Shown here: positions 47,026-56,002 of the stretch, piece after piece | How the letters are laid out: every line of letters starts with the position of its first letter | Numbering within the stretch: the stretch's first letter is position 1 | Origin: Neisseria weixii | GTDB taxonomy: Bacteria > Pseudomonadota > Gammaproteobacteria > Burkholderiales > Neisseriaceae | Length of the DNA stretch: 64,000 nucleotides | Assembly: GCF_002327085.1 (NCBI RefSeq) | Contig: NZ_CP023429.1 | Location: forward strand, 744,001-808,000 | Reading direction: 5' to 3' | Made by a program: the position numbers and the translations under genes | Notes under the pieces: generated by a model | Told to the model about the DNA's origin: nothing | Database searches by the model: none | What the model saw: the letters and a program-made list of their open reading frames with translations, nothing else

Positions 47026-47871
47026 ATGAACAAACCTTCTTATCCGCATCCGATTATTGCCCGCGAAGGCTGGCCGTTTATCGCCATCGGTTTTATCGCC
47101 AGCGTGTTGGTGACGGCTGTCAACGGCTGGTTGTCGCTGCCGTTTTGGCTGTTTACTATTTTTGCGTTGCAGTTTTTCCGTGATCCGGCACGCTACATTC
47201 CGCAAGATGCGGATGCGGTGTTGAGTCCGGTTGACGGCCGTGTGGTGGTGGTTGAGCGCGCGCAAGACCCATACCGCAAAACCGAAGCCCTGAAAATCAG
47301 CATTTTTATGAACGTATTCAACGTGCATTCGCAAAAATCACCGGTGGACGGCACGGTTGAGGCAGTCGAATACAACCGCGGCAAATTCCTGAATGCGGAT
47401 TTGGACAAAGCCAGCACCGAAAACGAGCGCAATGCCGTGTTGGTGACCACCGCTACCGGCCGGGAAATTACCTTTGTGCAGGTGGCCGGTTTGGTGGCGC
47501 GCCGCATTTTGTGTTATACCCAAGTCGGCCGCAAATTGAGCCGCGGCGAGCGCTACGGCTTTATCCGCTTCGGATCGCGCGTCGATGTTTACCTGCCTTT
47601 GGATGCTAAAGCCGAAGTGGCGATTGGCGACAAAGTGACCGGCGTGAGCACCATCTTGGCACGGTTGCCGTTGAAATCACCGGAGGCTAAACCGTTTGAC
47701 GATGCGCCGGTGAATGCGGGAAATGCAGCGCTGCAAACAGTGGCGACAACTGCCCCGCAATCTGCCGAGCCGGTGACTGCTTCGGAAAACACCGCCGAAG
47801 TCAGCCAAGCAGCGATTGAAGAAGCGGCGGACAAAGTGCGCGAAGCGGCGGCTAAGGCTGTTGAATCTTAA
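47026..47871 (+). CDS. psd: Phosphatidylserine decarboxylase proenzyme
   Basis: 281 aa. Makes phosphatidylethanolamine from phosphatidylserine at the inner membrane. An N-terminal hydrophobic pair ([31 protein letters not shown]) anchors it; LSPVDGRV and [16 protein letters not shown] hold conserved His and Asp residues. The self-cleavage site is the serine in [11 protein letters not shown], which becomes the pyruvoyl cofactor. This is the short psd-type 2 form. After about residue 215 there is an unusual Ala/Glu-rich tail of about 65 residues. ATG 47026 has AAAGGAATC upstream. Intact. Confidence 0.9.
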   Translation: MNKPSYPHPIIAREGWPFIAIGFIASVLVTAVNGWLSLPFWLFTIFALQFFRDPARYIPQDADAVLSPVDGRVVVVERAQDPYRKTEALKISIFMNVFNVHSQKSPVDGTVEAVEYNRGKFLNADLDKASTENERNAVLVTTATGREITFVQVAGLVARRILCYTQVGRKLSRGERYGFIRFGSRVDVYLPLDAKAEVAIGDKVTGVSTILARLPLKSPEAKPFDDAPVNAGNAALQTVATTAPQSAEPVTASENTAEVSQAAIEEAADKVREAAAKAVES

Positions 47872-47886
47872 CCGCAGCAAATCATC

Positions 47887-47923
47887 AAAAGGTTTTCAGA
47901 CGGCTGTCTGAAAACCTTTTTTT
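47887..47923. terminator. Hairpin terminator after psd
   Basis: AAAAGGTTTTCAGACGG and CTGTCTGAAAACCTTTT, a long stem with a T run; it contains a DUS variant. Confidence 0.8.
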
Positions 47924-48032
47924 ATGCATGAAACAAGCGCATGCTTGGCGTGTTTGACGTAGAATAGGATTTTTGATTTAGGCTGAGATTTTTAAGGTTC
48001 AGCCGATAACGAATAACCTTAAAGTAGTCGTC

Positions 48033-48125
48033 ACTCCCGCGCAGGCGGAATCCAGTTTAGGCTTTAAGAAACCTATTTTATTCAATAGCTTGTTGTTAAA
48101 AACGGATTCCCGCCTGCGTAGGAAT
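48033..48125. repeat. Inverted dRS3 pair with shared core
   Basis: An imperfect dRS3 (48033-48051) and another (48106-48125) flank AAACCTATTTTATTCAA, the reverse complement of the core found inside the composite repeat at 23637-23833. Confidence 0.75.
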
Positions 48126-48195
48126 GACGTCGTTTTCGTATGTCGGCTGTTCAACATTTTTATAAAATCCCAGGCCGTCTGAAAAAGGAAATATC

Positions 48196-49392
48196 TTGAG
48201 TAAAGCCCGTTTGTTTCCCGTTGATAAATCTTTGGAAAAACCTGAGCGCGTGATGTTGGTCGGGGTGATGTTGAGTGCGGATTATTCCGGTGTCAATGAG
48301 TTGCGCGAGCAATCTTTTCAGACGGCCTTGGAAGAAGCCGCTGATTTGGTGCAGGCGGCCGGTGGTGATTTGGTACAGATAGAAACCGCCAAGCGCGATA
48401 AGGCGCATGCGGCGTTGTTTGCCGGCACGGGCAAAACCGATGAGCTGGCCGCCGCAGTCAAGCAGCATGATGTGGATTTGGTGGTGTTTAACCACGAGCT
48501 GACACCGACACAAGAGCGCAATTTGGAAAAAGAACTGCAATGCCGTGTGCTCGACCGCGTGGGTCTGATTTTGGCCATTTTTGCCAAACGCGCGCAATCG
48601 CAAGAAGGTAAATTGCAGGTGGAATTGGCGCAGTTGTCGCATTTGAGCGGCCGATTGGTGCGCGGTTACGGCCACATGCAGAGCCAAAAAGGCGGTATCG
48701 GTTTGAAAGGTCCGGGGGAAACGCAATTGGAAACAGACCGCCGCTTGATCAACCAAAAAATCACCGCGTTGAAAAAACAATTGCAAAGCGTGCGCAAGCA
48801 GCGTGCCACACGCCGCAAATCGCGTGAATCAGGCCGTCTGAAAACCTTTGCCATTGTCGGCTACACCAATGCCGGAAAATCCAGTTTGTTCAACCGCTTA
48901 ACCAAGGCCGATGTATTGGCGAAAGACCAATTGTTCGCCACGCTCGACACCACTGCGCGCCGCCTGTTTCTGTCGAATGAAGCCAGTGTGATTCTTACTG
49001 ATACGGTCGGCTTTGTGCGTGATTTGCCGCATAAATTGGTGTCGGCTTTTTCGGCGACCTTGGAAGAAACCGCGCTGGCTGATGTATTGCTGCATGTGGT
49101 GGACGCATCCAATCCGGATTTTCAACGTCAAATTGATGATGTGAACGAAGTGTTGCAGGAAATTAAGGCGCATGAAGTCCCACAATTGGTGGTGTATAAC
49201 AAAATAGATTTGTTGCCCAAAGGCGAGCGCGAAGCCGGTGTGTTGCGCGATCACCGCGGCAAAGCGGTAGCGGTGAATATCTCGGTAGAGAAAAGTTTGG
49301 GTTTGGATGCCTTGCGCGAAGCGATGGTTGAATATGCATTGACAGACAGGCCGTCTGAAGCCAAAGGTAAATCAGGGAGCGTTTACCAATGA
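48196..49392 (+). CDS. hflX: GTPase HflX
   Basis: 398 aa. Ribosome-splitting stress GTPase. N-terminal HflX domain with GTGKTDELA, LDRVGLILAIFAKRA and SQKGGIGLKGPGETQLETDRR; G domain G1 GYTNAGKSS, G3 DTVGF, G4 NKIDL. The start is TTG 48196, chosen because AAAGGAAATATC lies at the right distance and no ATG is available in frame before family text begins. Two embedded DUS copies are read in frame (SFQTALEE and SGRLKTF). Usual hfq neighbour is not adjacent. Intact. Confidence 0.93.
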   Translation: MSKARLFPVDKSLEKPERVMLVGVMLSADYSGVNELREQSFQTALEEAADLVQAAGGDLVQIETAKRDKAHAALFAGTGKTDELAAAVKQHDVDLVVFNHELTPTQERNLEKELQCRVLDRVGLILAIFAKRAQSQEGKLQVELAQLSHLSGRLVRGYGHMQSQKGGIGLKGPGETQLETDRRLINQKITALKKQLQSVRKQRATRRKSRESGRLKTFAIVGYTNAGKSSLFNRLTKADVLAKDQLFATLDTTARRLFLSNEASVILTDTVGFVRDLPHKLVSAFSATLEETALADVLLHVVDASNPDFQRQIDDVNEVLQEIKAHEVPQLVVYNKIDLLPKGEREAGVLRDHRGKAVAVNISVEKSLGLDALREAMVEYALTDRPSEAKGKSGSVYQ

Positions 49393-49461
49393 AATTCAGA
49401 CGGCCGGAAGAAGGCAGTCAAATTGTATGCAGGTGCAGTAATTTGATAGGGGAAATTCGGA

Positions 49462-49608
49462 TTAGCGGGCAGTAATCTGCTTCACATTTACGTGCTTCTT
49501 GGATTTTTTTTGAAGGTTCTCATACAAGATCCAAACGGCCAAGCTGAGGTAAACAGTGCTGGATAAGATGCCGATAACGGCAAAGATGGGCATAAGGCGA
49601 TCAATCAT
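49462..49608 (-). CDS. Possible 48-aa single-span membrane protein
   Basis: 48 codons from ATG 49608 to TAA 49462. The N-terminal half is a strong hydrophobic helix (LMPIFAVIGILSSTVYLSLAVWILY), followed by a basic tail (QKKSKKHVNVKQ), the plan of small inner-membrane proteins with a cytoplasmic positive end. GGAATTATC precedes the start. Codon use looks normal for the window. It could relate to the respiratory copper ATPase downstream or to nothing nearby; no family recognised. Confidence 0.45.
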   Translation of the reverse strand: MIDRLMPIFAVIGILSSTVYLSLAVWILYENLQKKSKKHVNVKQITAR

Positions 49609-50032
49609 GATAATTCCAAGTGAGTTAATTAGGTATTTTTCGTCAATGTGTATTTTGTTGCGCAGATGATTCTGCTTTGTTGTTTTCCGTCTTATGCGGA
49701 ATATGGGAGTAGCATGCGATTTTAATTTTCGCAGGTCAATTGAAAATGTATTAAAATTTTAAAAAAAGTTCCATTTTTACATTCGGATAATCGGAATAAT
49801 TTCCAGATAAAAGGTAAATTAATTGACCGTTTATTTTTGGATAAAAAGTTAATATTATGAAAAATATAAATAAAATATTATTTAAAAATATTTTCATTTT
49901 ATTTTGAATAAATAGGCTGTCTGAAAGTAACGTGTGCAATAATGAAACACAAGTTTTAGATACAAAATACTAAGTATAAACTCTATAAGGCATGATTGTT
50001 GTGTGCTAATGCAATAATCGCAATTTACTATC
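49609..50032. other. AT-rich region upstream of the copper ATPase
   Basis: 424 bp, extremely AT-rich at 49740-49910, with one DUS variant (GGCTGTCTGAA, 49914). A 62-codon minus-strand frame (49751-49939) is an AT-composition artefact with no ribosome site. I see no FNR-type dyad here. Confidence 0.5.
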
Positions 50033-52482
50033 ATGAAGAAAAACTGTTTCCACTGCGGACTCGAAATCCCCGGGCATATTCATTTACCCGTAATTTACGA
50101 CAATGAAGAGCGTGAAACATGCTGTATGGGTTGTCAGGCGGTGGCGCAAAGCATCATTGATGCCGGTTTGGGCAACTACTACAAACAGCGAACCGCCGAT
50201 GCGGAAAAGGCTGCTTTACCCGAGCAGGATATTTTGTCGCAACTCAAGCTCTATGATTTGCCCGAGGTGCAGGCTGAATTTGTTGAAGTGGGTGAGGGTG
50301 ATGAGCGCGAAGCGGTGTTGATGCTGGGCGGCATTACTTGTGCGGCCTGTGTGTGGCTGATTGAGCAGCAATTGTTGCGTCTGCCCGGGGTGAAACGCGT
50401 GGATTTGAATTACAGCACCCACCGCGCACGTGTATCGTGGAATAACGGCCAGGTGGCGCTTTCTGATATTTTATTGCGTGTGCAGTCAACCGGGTATACC
50501 GTGTCGCCTTATGATGCGCGAAAGGTGGAAGAGTCGGCCAATAAAAAGCGCAAGCAATTTATCGTGCGCTTGGCGGTGGCCGGTATGTGTGCCATGCAAA
50601 CCATGATGTTTGCCCTGCCGACCTATCTCTACGGTAACGACATCGAACCGCTTTATCTGCAGGTTCTGCATTGGGGCAGCTTTTTGATGGTATTGCCGGT
50701 GGTGTTTTATTGCGCCGTACCGTTTTATAAAGGTGCGTGGCGCGATTTTAAAAACCGTCGTGCCGGTATGGATACGCCGATTGCGATTGCGGTGTTGATG
50801 ACGTTTGCCGCCGGTATTTACAGCATGATGCAAAACACCAGTGAGGGCATGTATTTCGAGTCGATTGCCATGCTGATGTTTTTCCTGATCGGCGGCCGTT
50901 TTATGGAACAAATCGCGCGGCGCAAAGCCGGTGATGCAGCCGAGCGCTTGGTGAAGCTCGTGCCCGCGTTTTGCCATCGCCTGAAAGATTATCCCAATAG
51001 TGATGAAACCGAAGAAGCTGTAGTCGCCAAATTGCAGCGCGGCGAGATGATTGTGGTGAAACCGGGCGAAGTGATTCCGGTTGACGGTACAGTCTTATCG
51101 GGCGAGAGCGAAGTCAACGAAGCCATGCTCACCGGCGAGAGCCTGCCTGTGTCCAAGTGTGTTGGCGATCAAGTGATTGCCGGTACGCTTAACGCCGCCA
51201 GCCCGCTCATTATCCGCACTGACACAATAGGCAGTGAAACGCGCTTGTCGCATATTGTGAAATTGCTCGACCGCGCCTTGGCACAAAAGCCGCGTGTGGC
51301 CGAATTGGCCGAAAAATACGCATCTAATTTTGTTGCTGCCGAGTTGATTTTGGCGGTGCCGGTGTTTATCGGCTGGGCCTTATACGCCGACGTGCAAACC
51401 GCCTTGTGGATTACTGTGGCGCTGTTGGTGATTACCTGCCCGTGTGCCTTATCGCTCTCCACCCCGACCGCGCTGGCCGCTTCCACCGGTTCGCTCGCCA
51501 AAGACGGCGTGTTGGTTGGCGGCAAAAACGCCCTGGAAGCCTTGGGGCAGATTGATGATTTGGTGTTCGACAAAACCGGCACACTCACGCGCGGTGAATT
51601 ATCCGTCAGCCGCATTATCGCTTTAGGCCGTCTGAACAATGAAGACGGATTAGCCATCGCACAAGCCTTGGAGCAGCAATCCGAACATCCGATTGCGCGT
51701 GCCATTTTGAATCACGCCTCCGATCAAACCTTTTCAGGCAGCCTGATTGCCGGCCAACGGGTAAACCGTGTCGGCCACGGGTGAGTGCGCAAATTATCTT
51801 TGGCGGACAAACGCAAATCTGGGCATTGGGGCGGGCAGGGTTTGTCGCCGAAATTGCCGGCGCGTTGCCCGAAGCCGCTCAAATCGCCCACAACGGCAGC
51901 ATGGTGTTTCTCGGCAACCAAAGCGGCTTTCAGACGGCCTTTTTACTGCAGGACGAAATCAAGGCCGGCACAGCGGAAATGTTGGCCGATTTGAAAGCCA
52001 AAGGCATCCGCCTGCACTTATTGAGCGGCGACAGGGAAGCCGCCGTCGCACATGTTGCCCAAACCTTGTCTTTGGATGACTATCAGGCCGAAGCCACGCC
52101 CGAAGATAAGTTGGGCTATGTCGAATCGCTGCAAAAACAAGGCCGCAAAGTGTTGATGGTGGGGGACGGCATCAATGATGCGCCTGTGTTGGCGCAGGCC
52201 GATGTGTCTGTGGCCGTGGCCGGTGGTGCCGATGTGGCGCGTGATGGGGCCGATGTGGTATTGCTCAACGACGATATGCGCATCATCCCGCAGATGCTCG
52301 ACCAAGCCCGCCGCACACACCAAATCATTCAGCAAAACCTGACTTGGGCAACCGCTTACAACCTGATTGCTGTGCCGCTGGCCGTGTTGGGCTATGTCAA
52401 ACCATGGATTGCCGCGCTGGGCATGAGCTTGAGTTCGCTGCTGGTGCTGGGTAATGCGATGAGATTGTTGAAACGTAAGTGA
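50033..52482 (+). CDS. CcoI/FixI-type copper P1B-ATPase (one frameshift)
   Basis: About 816 aa after correction. An N-terminal Cys-rich segment (CFHCG...CCMGCQAV) is followed by an HMA domain ([10 protein letters not shown]), eight membrane segments with the metal-path motif TCPCALS, phosphorylation loop DKTGTLT, the P1B HP motif in SEHPIARAI, and hinge GDGINDAP. This layout is that of CcoI/FixI, which supplies copper to the cbb3 oxidase, rather than CopA. The break is GGG at 51779-51781 (CACGGGTGAG for CACGGGGTGAG), which restores VGHGVSAQIIF. No cco genes are in the window. Confidence 0.88.
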
Positions 52483-52507
52483 TTGTTGTAGCTTGGTGGG
52501 GAACGGA

Positions 52508-52535
52508 AGGCCGTCTGAAATTTTTCAGACGGCCT
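52508..52535. terminator. DUS-pair terminator after the copper ATPase
   Basis: AGGCCGTCTGAAA / TTTCAGACGGCCT with a short T loop. Confidence 0.85.
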
Positions 52536-52679
52536 GAGATCTTTGCAAAGCCCTAAATTTGAGTGCGGTTCAAAGTTGCCGCAGCACAGAAAGCGAAGAA
52601 CCTATCATAAAGATAGGCAAACTTTCGAGCAGCACACAACGAAGAAATGTGCCAAAAATAGGGATTTTGCAAAAGCCTC
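52536..52679 (-). repeat. MITE-like element, copy 4, reverse orientation
   Basis: 144 bp from GAGATCTTTGCAAAG to GATTTTGCAAAAGCCTC, interior CAACGAAGAAATGTGCCAAA matching copy 1. It abuts a DUS terminator. Confidence 0.75.
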
Positions 52680-52741
52680 GGCCTTTGCCTGTTTGTGGTT
52701 GTGCAGACTGCCTGAATCTGACGCATGAGTTGCGAAAATAT

Positions 52742-52757
52742 TTCAATAAATCTTGAA
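52742..52757 (+). promoter_or_regulatory. Possible ArsR operator
   Basis: TTCAA-N6-TTGAA inverted repeat 23 bp before the arsR start. ArsR proteins often bind such short dyads; the assignment is inferred. Confidence 0.35.
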
Positions 52758-52779
52758 TAATGGAAATGACAGGATTACA

Positions 52780-53091
52780 ATGCCGCGCATGGATACTTTA
52801 CACGCAAGCAAACTGTTTGAAAGCCTCTCGTCTCCCGTCCGCCTGGCGGTTTTCCAGCAATTGGCCGCCGCAGGCAGCAAAGGTATGGTGGCGGGAGATC
52901 TGGCCAAGCACCTGAATCTCGCTCCGAACAATTTGTCTTTCCATTTGAAAACCTTGCATCATGCAGGTTTGGTTTGCGCAAAACAGGAAGGGCGGTTTGT
53001 CCGATACTTTGCGCAATTGGATTTGATGATGGCCTTAACCGGATTTCTCACTCAAAACTGCTGTGCAGAAACGGGAGAATGCTGCCGCTGA
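52780..53091 (+). CDS. arsR: ArsR-family transcriptional repressor
   Basis: 103 aa winged-helix protein: LFESLSSPVRLAVFQQLA, then the recognition helix region LAPNNLSFHLKTLHHAGLV. No ELCVCDL-type metal site is seen in helix 3. Instead the C-terminus carries three cysteines (QNCCAETGECC), a plausible arsenite site, as in some beta- and gamma-proteobacterial ArsR variants. ATG 52780 was chosen over an in-frame ATG at 52753-52762 by family length. First gene of arsR-arsC-acr3. Metal specificity is inferred from the neighbours. Confidence 0.85.
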   Translation: MPRMDTLHASKLFESLSSPVRLAVFQQLAAAGSKGMVAGDLAKHLNLAPNNLSFHLKTLHHAGLVCAKQEGRFVRYFAQLDLMMALTGFLTQNCCAETGECCR

Positions 53092-53187
53092 CGCCGTATG
53101 CGTTTTCAGACGGCCCGAGCCCGCGATTTTGCCTGAAAAATTTTTAGCCGGATATTTCTATATTCCTTGAACTGTTGAGATTTTAAT

Positions 53188-53601
53188 ATGCACGTAACCA
53201 TCTACCACAACCCAAACTGTGGTACTTCGCGCAATGTGCTGGCCTTAATCTGCCATTTGGGCATCGAGCCGCAGATTATCGAATATCTGCAAACCCCGCC
53301 CGACGAAGCCACGCTGCGCGGTCTGCTGCATGCCATGAATTTTACGCCGCGCGATTTGCTGCGCACCAACGTGCCGCCTTATGCGGCTTTGGGGTTGGGC
53401 AATCCCGCTTGGGACGACGACGGGCTGATTACCGCCATGTTGCGCGAACCATTGCTTACCAACCGCCCGATTGTGGTGACGGAAAAAGGCACGAAACTAT
53501 GCAGGCCGTCTGAAACGTTTCTGGACATTGCGCCCGTGTCGCTGCGCGAGCCGTTTATTAAGGAAGACGGCGGTGTGATTGAGCCGCCAACGGCATACTG
53601 A
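53188..53601 (+). CDS. arsC: Arsenate reductase (glutaredoxin-dependent)
   Basis: 137 aa ArsC/Spx-fold protein. The catalytic cysteine lies in HNPNCGTSRN near residue 11, and RPIVVTEKGTKLCRP holds the conserved arginine/Pro region of ArsC. It reduces arsenate to arsenite with glutathione and glutaredoxin, after which Acr3 exports arsenite. Within the ars operon, 96 bp after arsR, with a DUS in the gap. A DUS is also read in frame within the gene (CRPSETFLD). Intact. Confidence 0.92.
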   Translation: MHVTIYHNPNCGTSRNVLALICHLGIEPQIIEYLQTPPDEATLRGLLHAMNFTPRDLLRTNVPPYAALGLGNPAWDDDGLITAMLREPLLTNRPIVVTEKGTKLCRPSETFLDIAPVSLREPFIKEDGGVIEPPTAY

Positions 53602-53602
53602 T

Positions 53603-53626
53603 GCCGTCTGAAATGTTTCAGACGGC
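53603..53626. terminator. DUS-pair hairpin between arsC and acr3
   Basis: GCCGTCTGAAA / TTTCAGACGGC within the ars operon; it could reduce read-through into acr3. Confidence 0.6.
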
Positions 53627-53664
53627 CCGGTTTTCGATTTTTATCATTAAAACAAGGTATCAAA

Positions 53665-54666
53665 ATGGGTATTTTCGAACGTTTCCTAACGGTTTGGGTG
53701 GCTTTGGCGATTGTTGCAGGCGTGGCTTTGGGGGCGGCATTTCCGAACGCGTTCCAATGGGTGGCGCGGATGGAAGTGGCGCATGTGAATGTGCCGGTGG
53801 CGGTACTGATTTGGCTGATGATTTACCCGATGATGGTGCAGATTGACTGGTCTGCCGTGAAAGACGTGGGCAGGAAGCCGCAGGGGCTGGCAATGACGGT
53901 GGTCATCAACTGGCTGGTCAAACCGTTTACGATGGCGGCGGTCGGCTGGCTGTTTTTCCGCGTGTTTTTCGCCGATTGGGTAGATGTGCAATCCGCACAG
54001 GAATACATCGCCGGCATGATATTGCTGGGCGTGGCGCCGTGTACCGCGATGGTGTTTGTGTGGTCGCAGCTGGTGAAGGGTGACCCGAATTACACGCTGG
54101 TGCAGGTGTCGGTGAACGACATCATCATGATTTTCGCCTTTGCGCCGATTGCGGGCGTGCTGCTGGATGTGAGCGATATTGAGATTCCGTGGAATACGCT
54201 GCTGCTCAGCATGGTGCTGTATGTGCTGTTGCCGCTGCTGGCGGGTTGGCTCACGCGCAGGCATCTGCTCCGGGCGGGCAAACCGACGACAGCCTTTGCA
54301 GGCCGTCTGAAACCGTTTTCCGTTGCCGGGCTGATTTTGACTGTGGTGCTGCTGTTTGCCTTTCAAGCGCACACCATTCTGGTCAAGCCTGCCGTGATTG
54401 TGCTCATTGCCATACCGCTTTTGGTGCAGACCTACGGCATTTTCTTTTTGGGACGGATTATGGCCAAACGCCTGAACCTGCCGCATGAAATCGCCGCGCC
54501 TGCCTGCTTAATCGGCACGAGCAACTTTTTCGAGCTGGCTGTGGCCGTGGCGATTTCGCTGTTCGGGCTGAACTCGGGCGCGGCGCTGGCCACGGTGGTC
54601 GGCGTACTGGTGGAAGTGCCGGTGATGCTGTCGCTGGTATGGTGGATTAACCGTCAGGCCGCTTGA
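53665..54666 (+). CDS. acr3: Arsenite efflux permease Acr3
   Basis: 333 aa, ten hydrophobic segments, ACR3/BART family. [13 protein letters not shown] holds the essential conserved cysteine in helix 4, and the C-terminal [18 protein letters not shown] with its glutamate is the ACR3 hallmark. It exports arsenite as an antiporter. ATG 53665 is preceded by AAGGTATCAAA. A DUS is read in frame (FAGRLKPF). Third gene of the operon, followed by a DUS-pair terminator. Intact. Confidence 0.92.
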   Translation: MGIFERFLTVWVALAIVAGVALGAAFPNAFQWVARMEVAHVNVPVAVLIWLMIYPMMVQIDWSAVKDVGRKPQGLAMTVVINWLVKPFTMAAVGWLFFRVFFADWVDVQSAQEYIAGMILLGVAPCTAMVFVWSQLVKGDPNYTLVQVSVNDIIMIFAFAPIAGVLLDVSDIEIPWNTLLLSMVLYVLLPLLAGWLTRRHLLRAGKPTTAFAGRLKPFSVAGLILTVVLLFAFQAHTILVKPAVIVLIAIPLLVQTYGIFFLGRIMAKRLNLPHEIAAPACLIGTSNFFELAVAVAISLFGLNSGAALATVVGVLVEVPVMLSLVWWINRQAA

Positions 54667-54679
54667 GCAAGATAACGGA

Positions 54680-54707
54680 TGCCGTCTGAAAACGTTTCAG
54701 ACGGCCT
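54680..54707. terminator. DUS-pair terminator after acr3
   Basis: ATGCCGTCTGAAAAC / TTTCAGACGGC stem, T run after. Confidence 0.8.
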
Positions 54708-54840
54708 TAATCGTCAGAAAATACCTCTGAAACCTGTCAGGCAATTTGCAGGACGGGTGTCAACCCGTCACGTTTCGGAGAGCATCCAACGTCAGGTTTG
54801 CATCCGCCCTGCGGATTGGTTTGAAAATATGCCTAAAACA

Positions 54841-54874
54841 AAAAAAGCCGTCTGAAATTTTTCAGACGGCTTTT
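54841..54874. terminator. DUS-pair terminator downstream of cysD
   Basis: AAAAAAGCCGTCTGAAA / TTTCAGACGGCTTTT, directly after the cysD stop on the minus strand. Confidence 0.85.
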
Positions 54875-54885
54875 GCTTTTCTATT

Positions 54886-55800
54886 TTAGAAATAGCCTGC
54901 TTTCTTACGTTCTTCCATCGCGGCTTCTGAAACGCGGTCGTCCATGCGGGTGGCGCTGCGCTCGGAAATGGTGGCGGAAGCGGTTTCGGCGATGATGTCT
55001 TCCGGTGTGGCGGCGGTGCTGGCGACAGGGGCGGTGCAGGAAATGTCGCCGACAGTGCGGAAGCGTACGTCACGAATCACGGATACATCGCCGTCTCGTT
55101 TCGGTGTGAGCGGGGTGACCGGAATCAGCAGGCCGTCGCGCTCGACCACTTCGCGTTTGTGGGTGTAGTAAATCGGCGGCAGGGCGAGTTTTTCGCGTGC
55201 GATGTATTGCCAGATGTCGAGTTCCGTCCAGTTGGAAATGGGGAACACGCGCATGTTTTCGCCTTGGAACAGGCGGGTATTGTAAAGCGACCACAATTCA
55301 GGGCGCTGGTTTTTCGGATCCCATTGGCCGAATTCGTCGCGGAACGAGAAAATGCGCTCTTTTGCGCGCGCTTTCTCTTCATCGCGGCGCGCACCGCCCA
55401 TCAGCGCATCAAAACCTTGTTCTTCAATGGTTTCCACCAAGGTAACCGCTTGTGCGGCGTTGCGTGAATCGGTTTCGCGGCGCAATATGACCGTGCCTTT
55501 ACGGATGGATTCTTCCACGCTGCCCACCACCAACTGCACGCCTGTGCGCGCGACGGTTTCATCGCGAAACTGAATCACTTCGGGATAATTGTGGCCGGTA
55601 TCGACGTGCAGCAGTTTGAACGGCAATTTCAGCGGGCGGCCTTCGATTTGAAACGCCTTAACCGCCAGCGACAGCAACACAACGGAATCCTTGCCGCCGG
55701 AAAACAGCAACGCCGGATTCTTCGCCTCGGTGATGACTTCGCGGATGATGTGGACGGATTCGGCTTCAAGCCAGCCGAGGTGGTGGTTTTGGATAGACAT
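54886..55800 (-). CDS. cysD: Sulfate adenylyltransferase small subunit (standing alone)
   Basis: 304 aa. ATP-pyrophosphatase fold with PP-loop LFSGGKDSVV near residue 33; GGARRDEEKARAKER and PISNWTELDIWQYI are CysD text. It transfers AMP from ATP to sulfate to form APS, normally activated by the GTPase CysN. Usually cysN follows directly; here a terminator follows at 12 bp and then the ars genes on the other strand. The C-terminus (MEERKKAGYF) is complete, so cysD is not truncated. The partner must be elsewhere or missing. Confidence 0.93.
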   Translation of the reverse strand: MSIQNHHLGWLEAESVHIIREVITEAKNPALLFSGGKDSVVLLSLAVKAFQIEGRPLKLPFKLLHVDTGHNYPEVIQFRDETVARTGVQLVVGSVEESIRKGTVILRRETDSRNAAQAVTLVETIEEQGFDALMGGARRDEEKARAKERIFSFRDEFGQWDPKNQRPELWSLYNTRLFQGENMRVFPISNWTELDIWQYIAREKLALPPIYYTHKREVVERDGLLIPVTPLTPKRDGDVSVIRDVRFRTVGDISCTAPVASTAATPEDIIAETASATISERSATRMDDRVSEAAMEERKKAGYF

Positions 55801-55950
55801 GCGGTTTCTCTTTTGTGGAATGCTCGATAGCGCATACTTTAAACAGGCCGTCTGAAAAAGGGAAAGAATGGTTTGTTTGATAGAAAGATGATTTTGTTAT
55901 ATTGCTGAAGGGGGGCATTGCATTGCACCTTTGGCATGGGCTTAAACACA

Positions 55951-55988
55951 AAAAAGCCGTCTGAAAACATGATTTTCAGACGGCCTTT
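55951..55988. terminator. DUS-pair terminator after the SDR gene
   Basis: AAAAAGCCGTCTGAAAA / TTTTCAGACGGCC stem; minus-strand SDR ends just upstream. Confidence 0.8.
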
Positions 55989-56002
55989 GTTCAGCCCGAA
56001 TC

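Noticed and set aside
49751..49939. 62-codon AT-rich minus-strand frame
   Set aside because: Ile/Phe/Leu-rich translation follows from base composition; no ribosome site or conservation signal.
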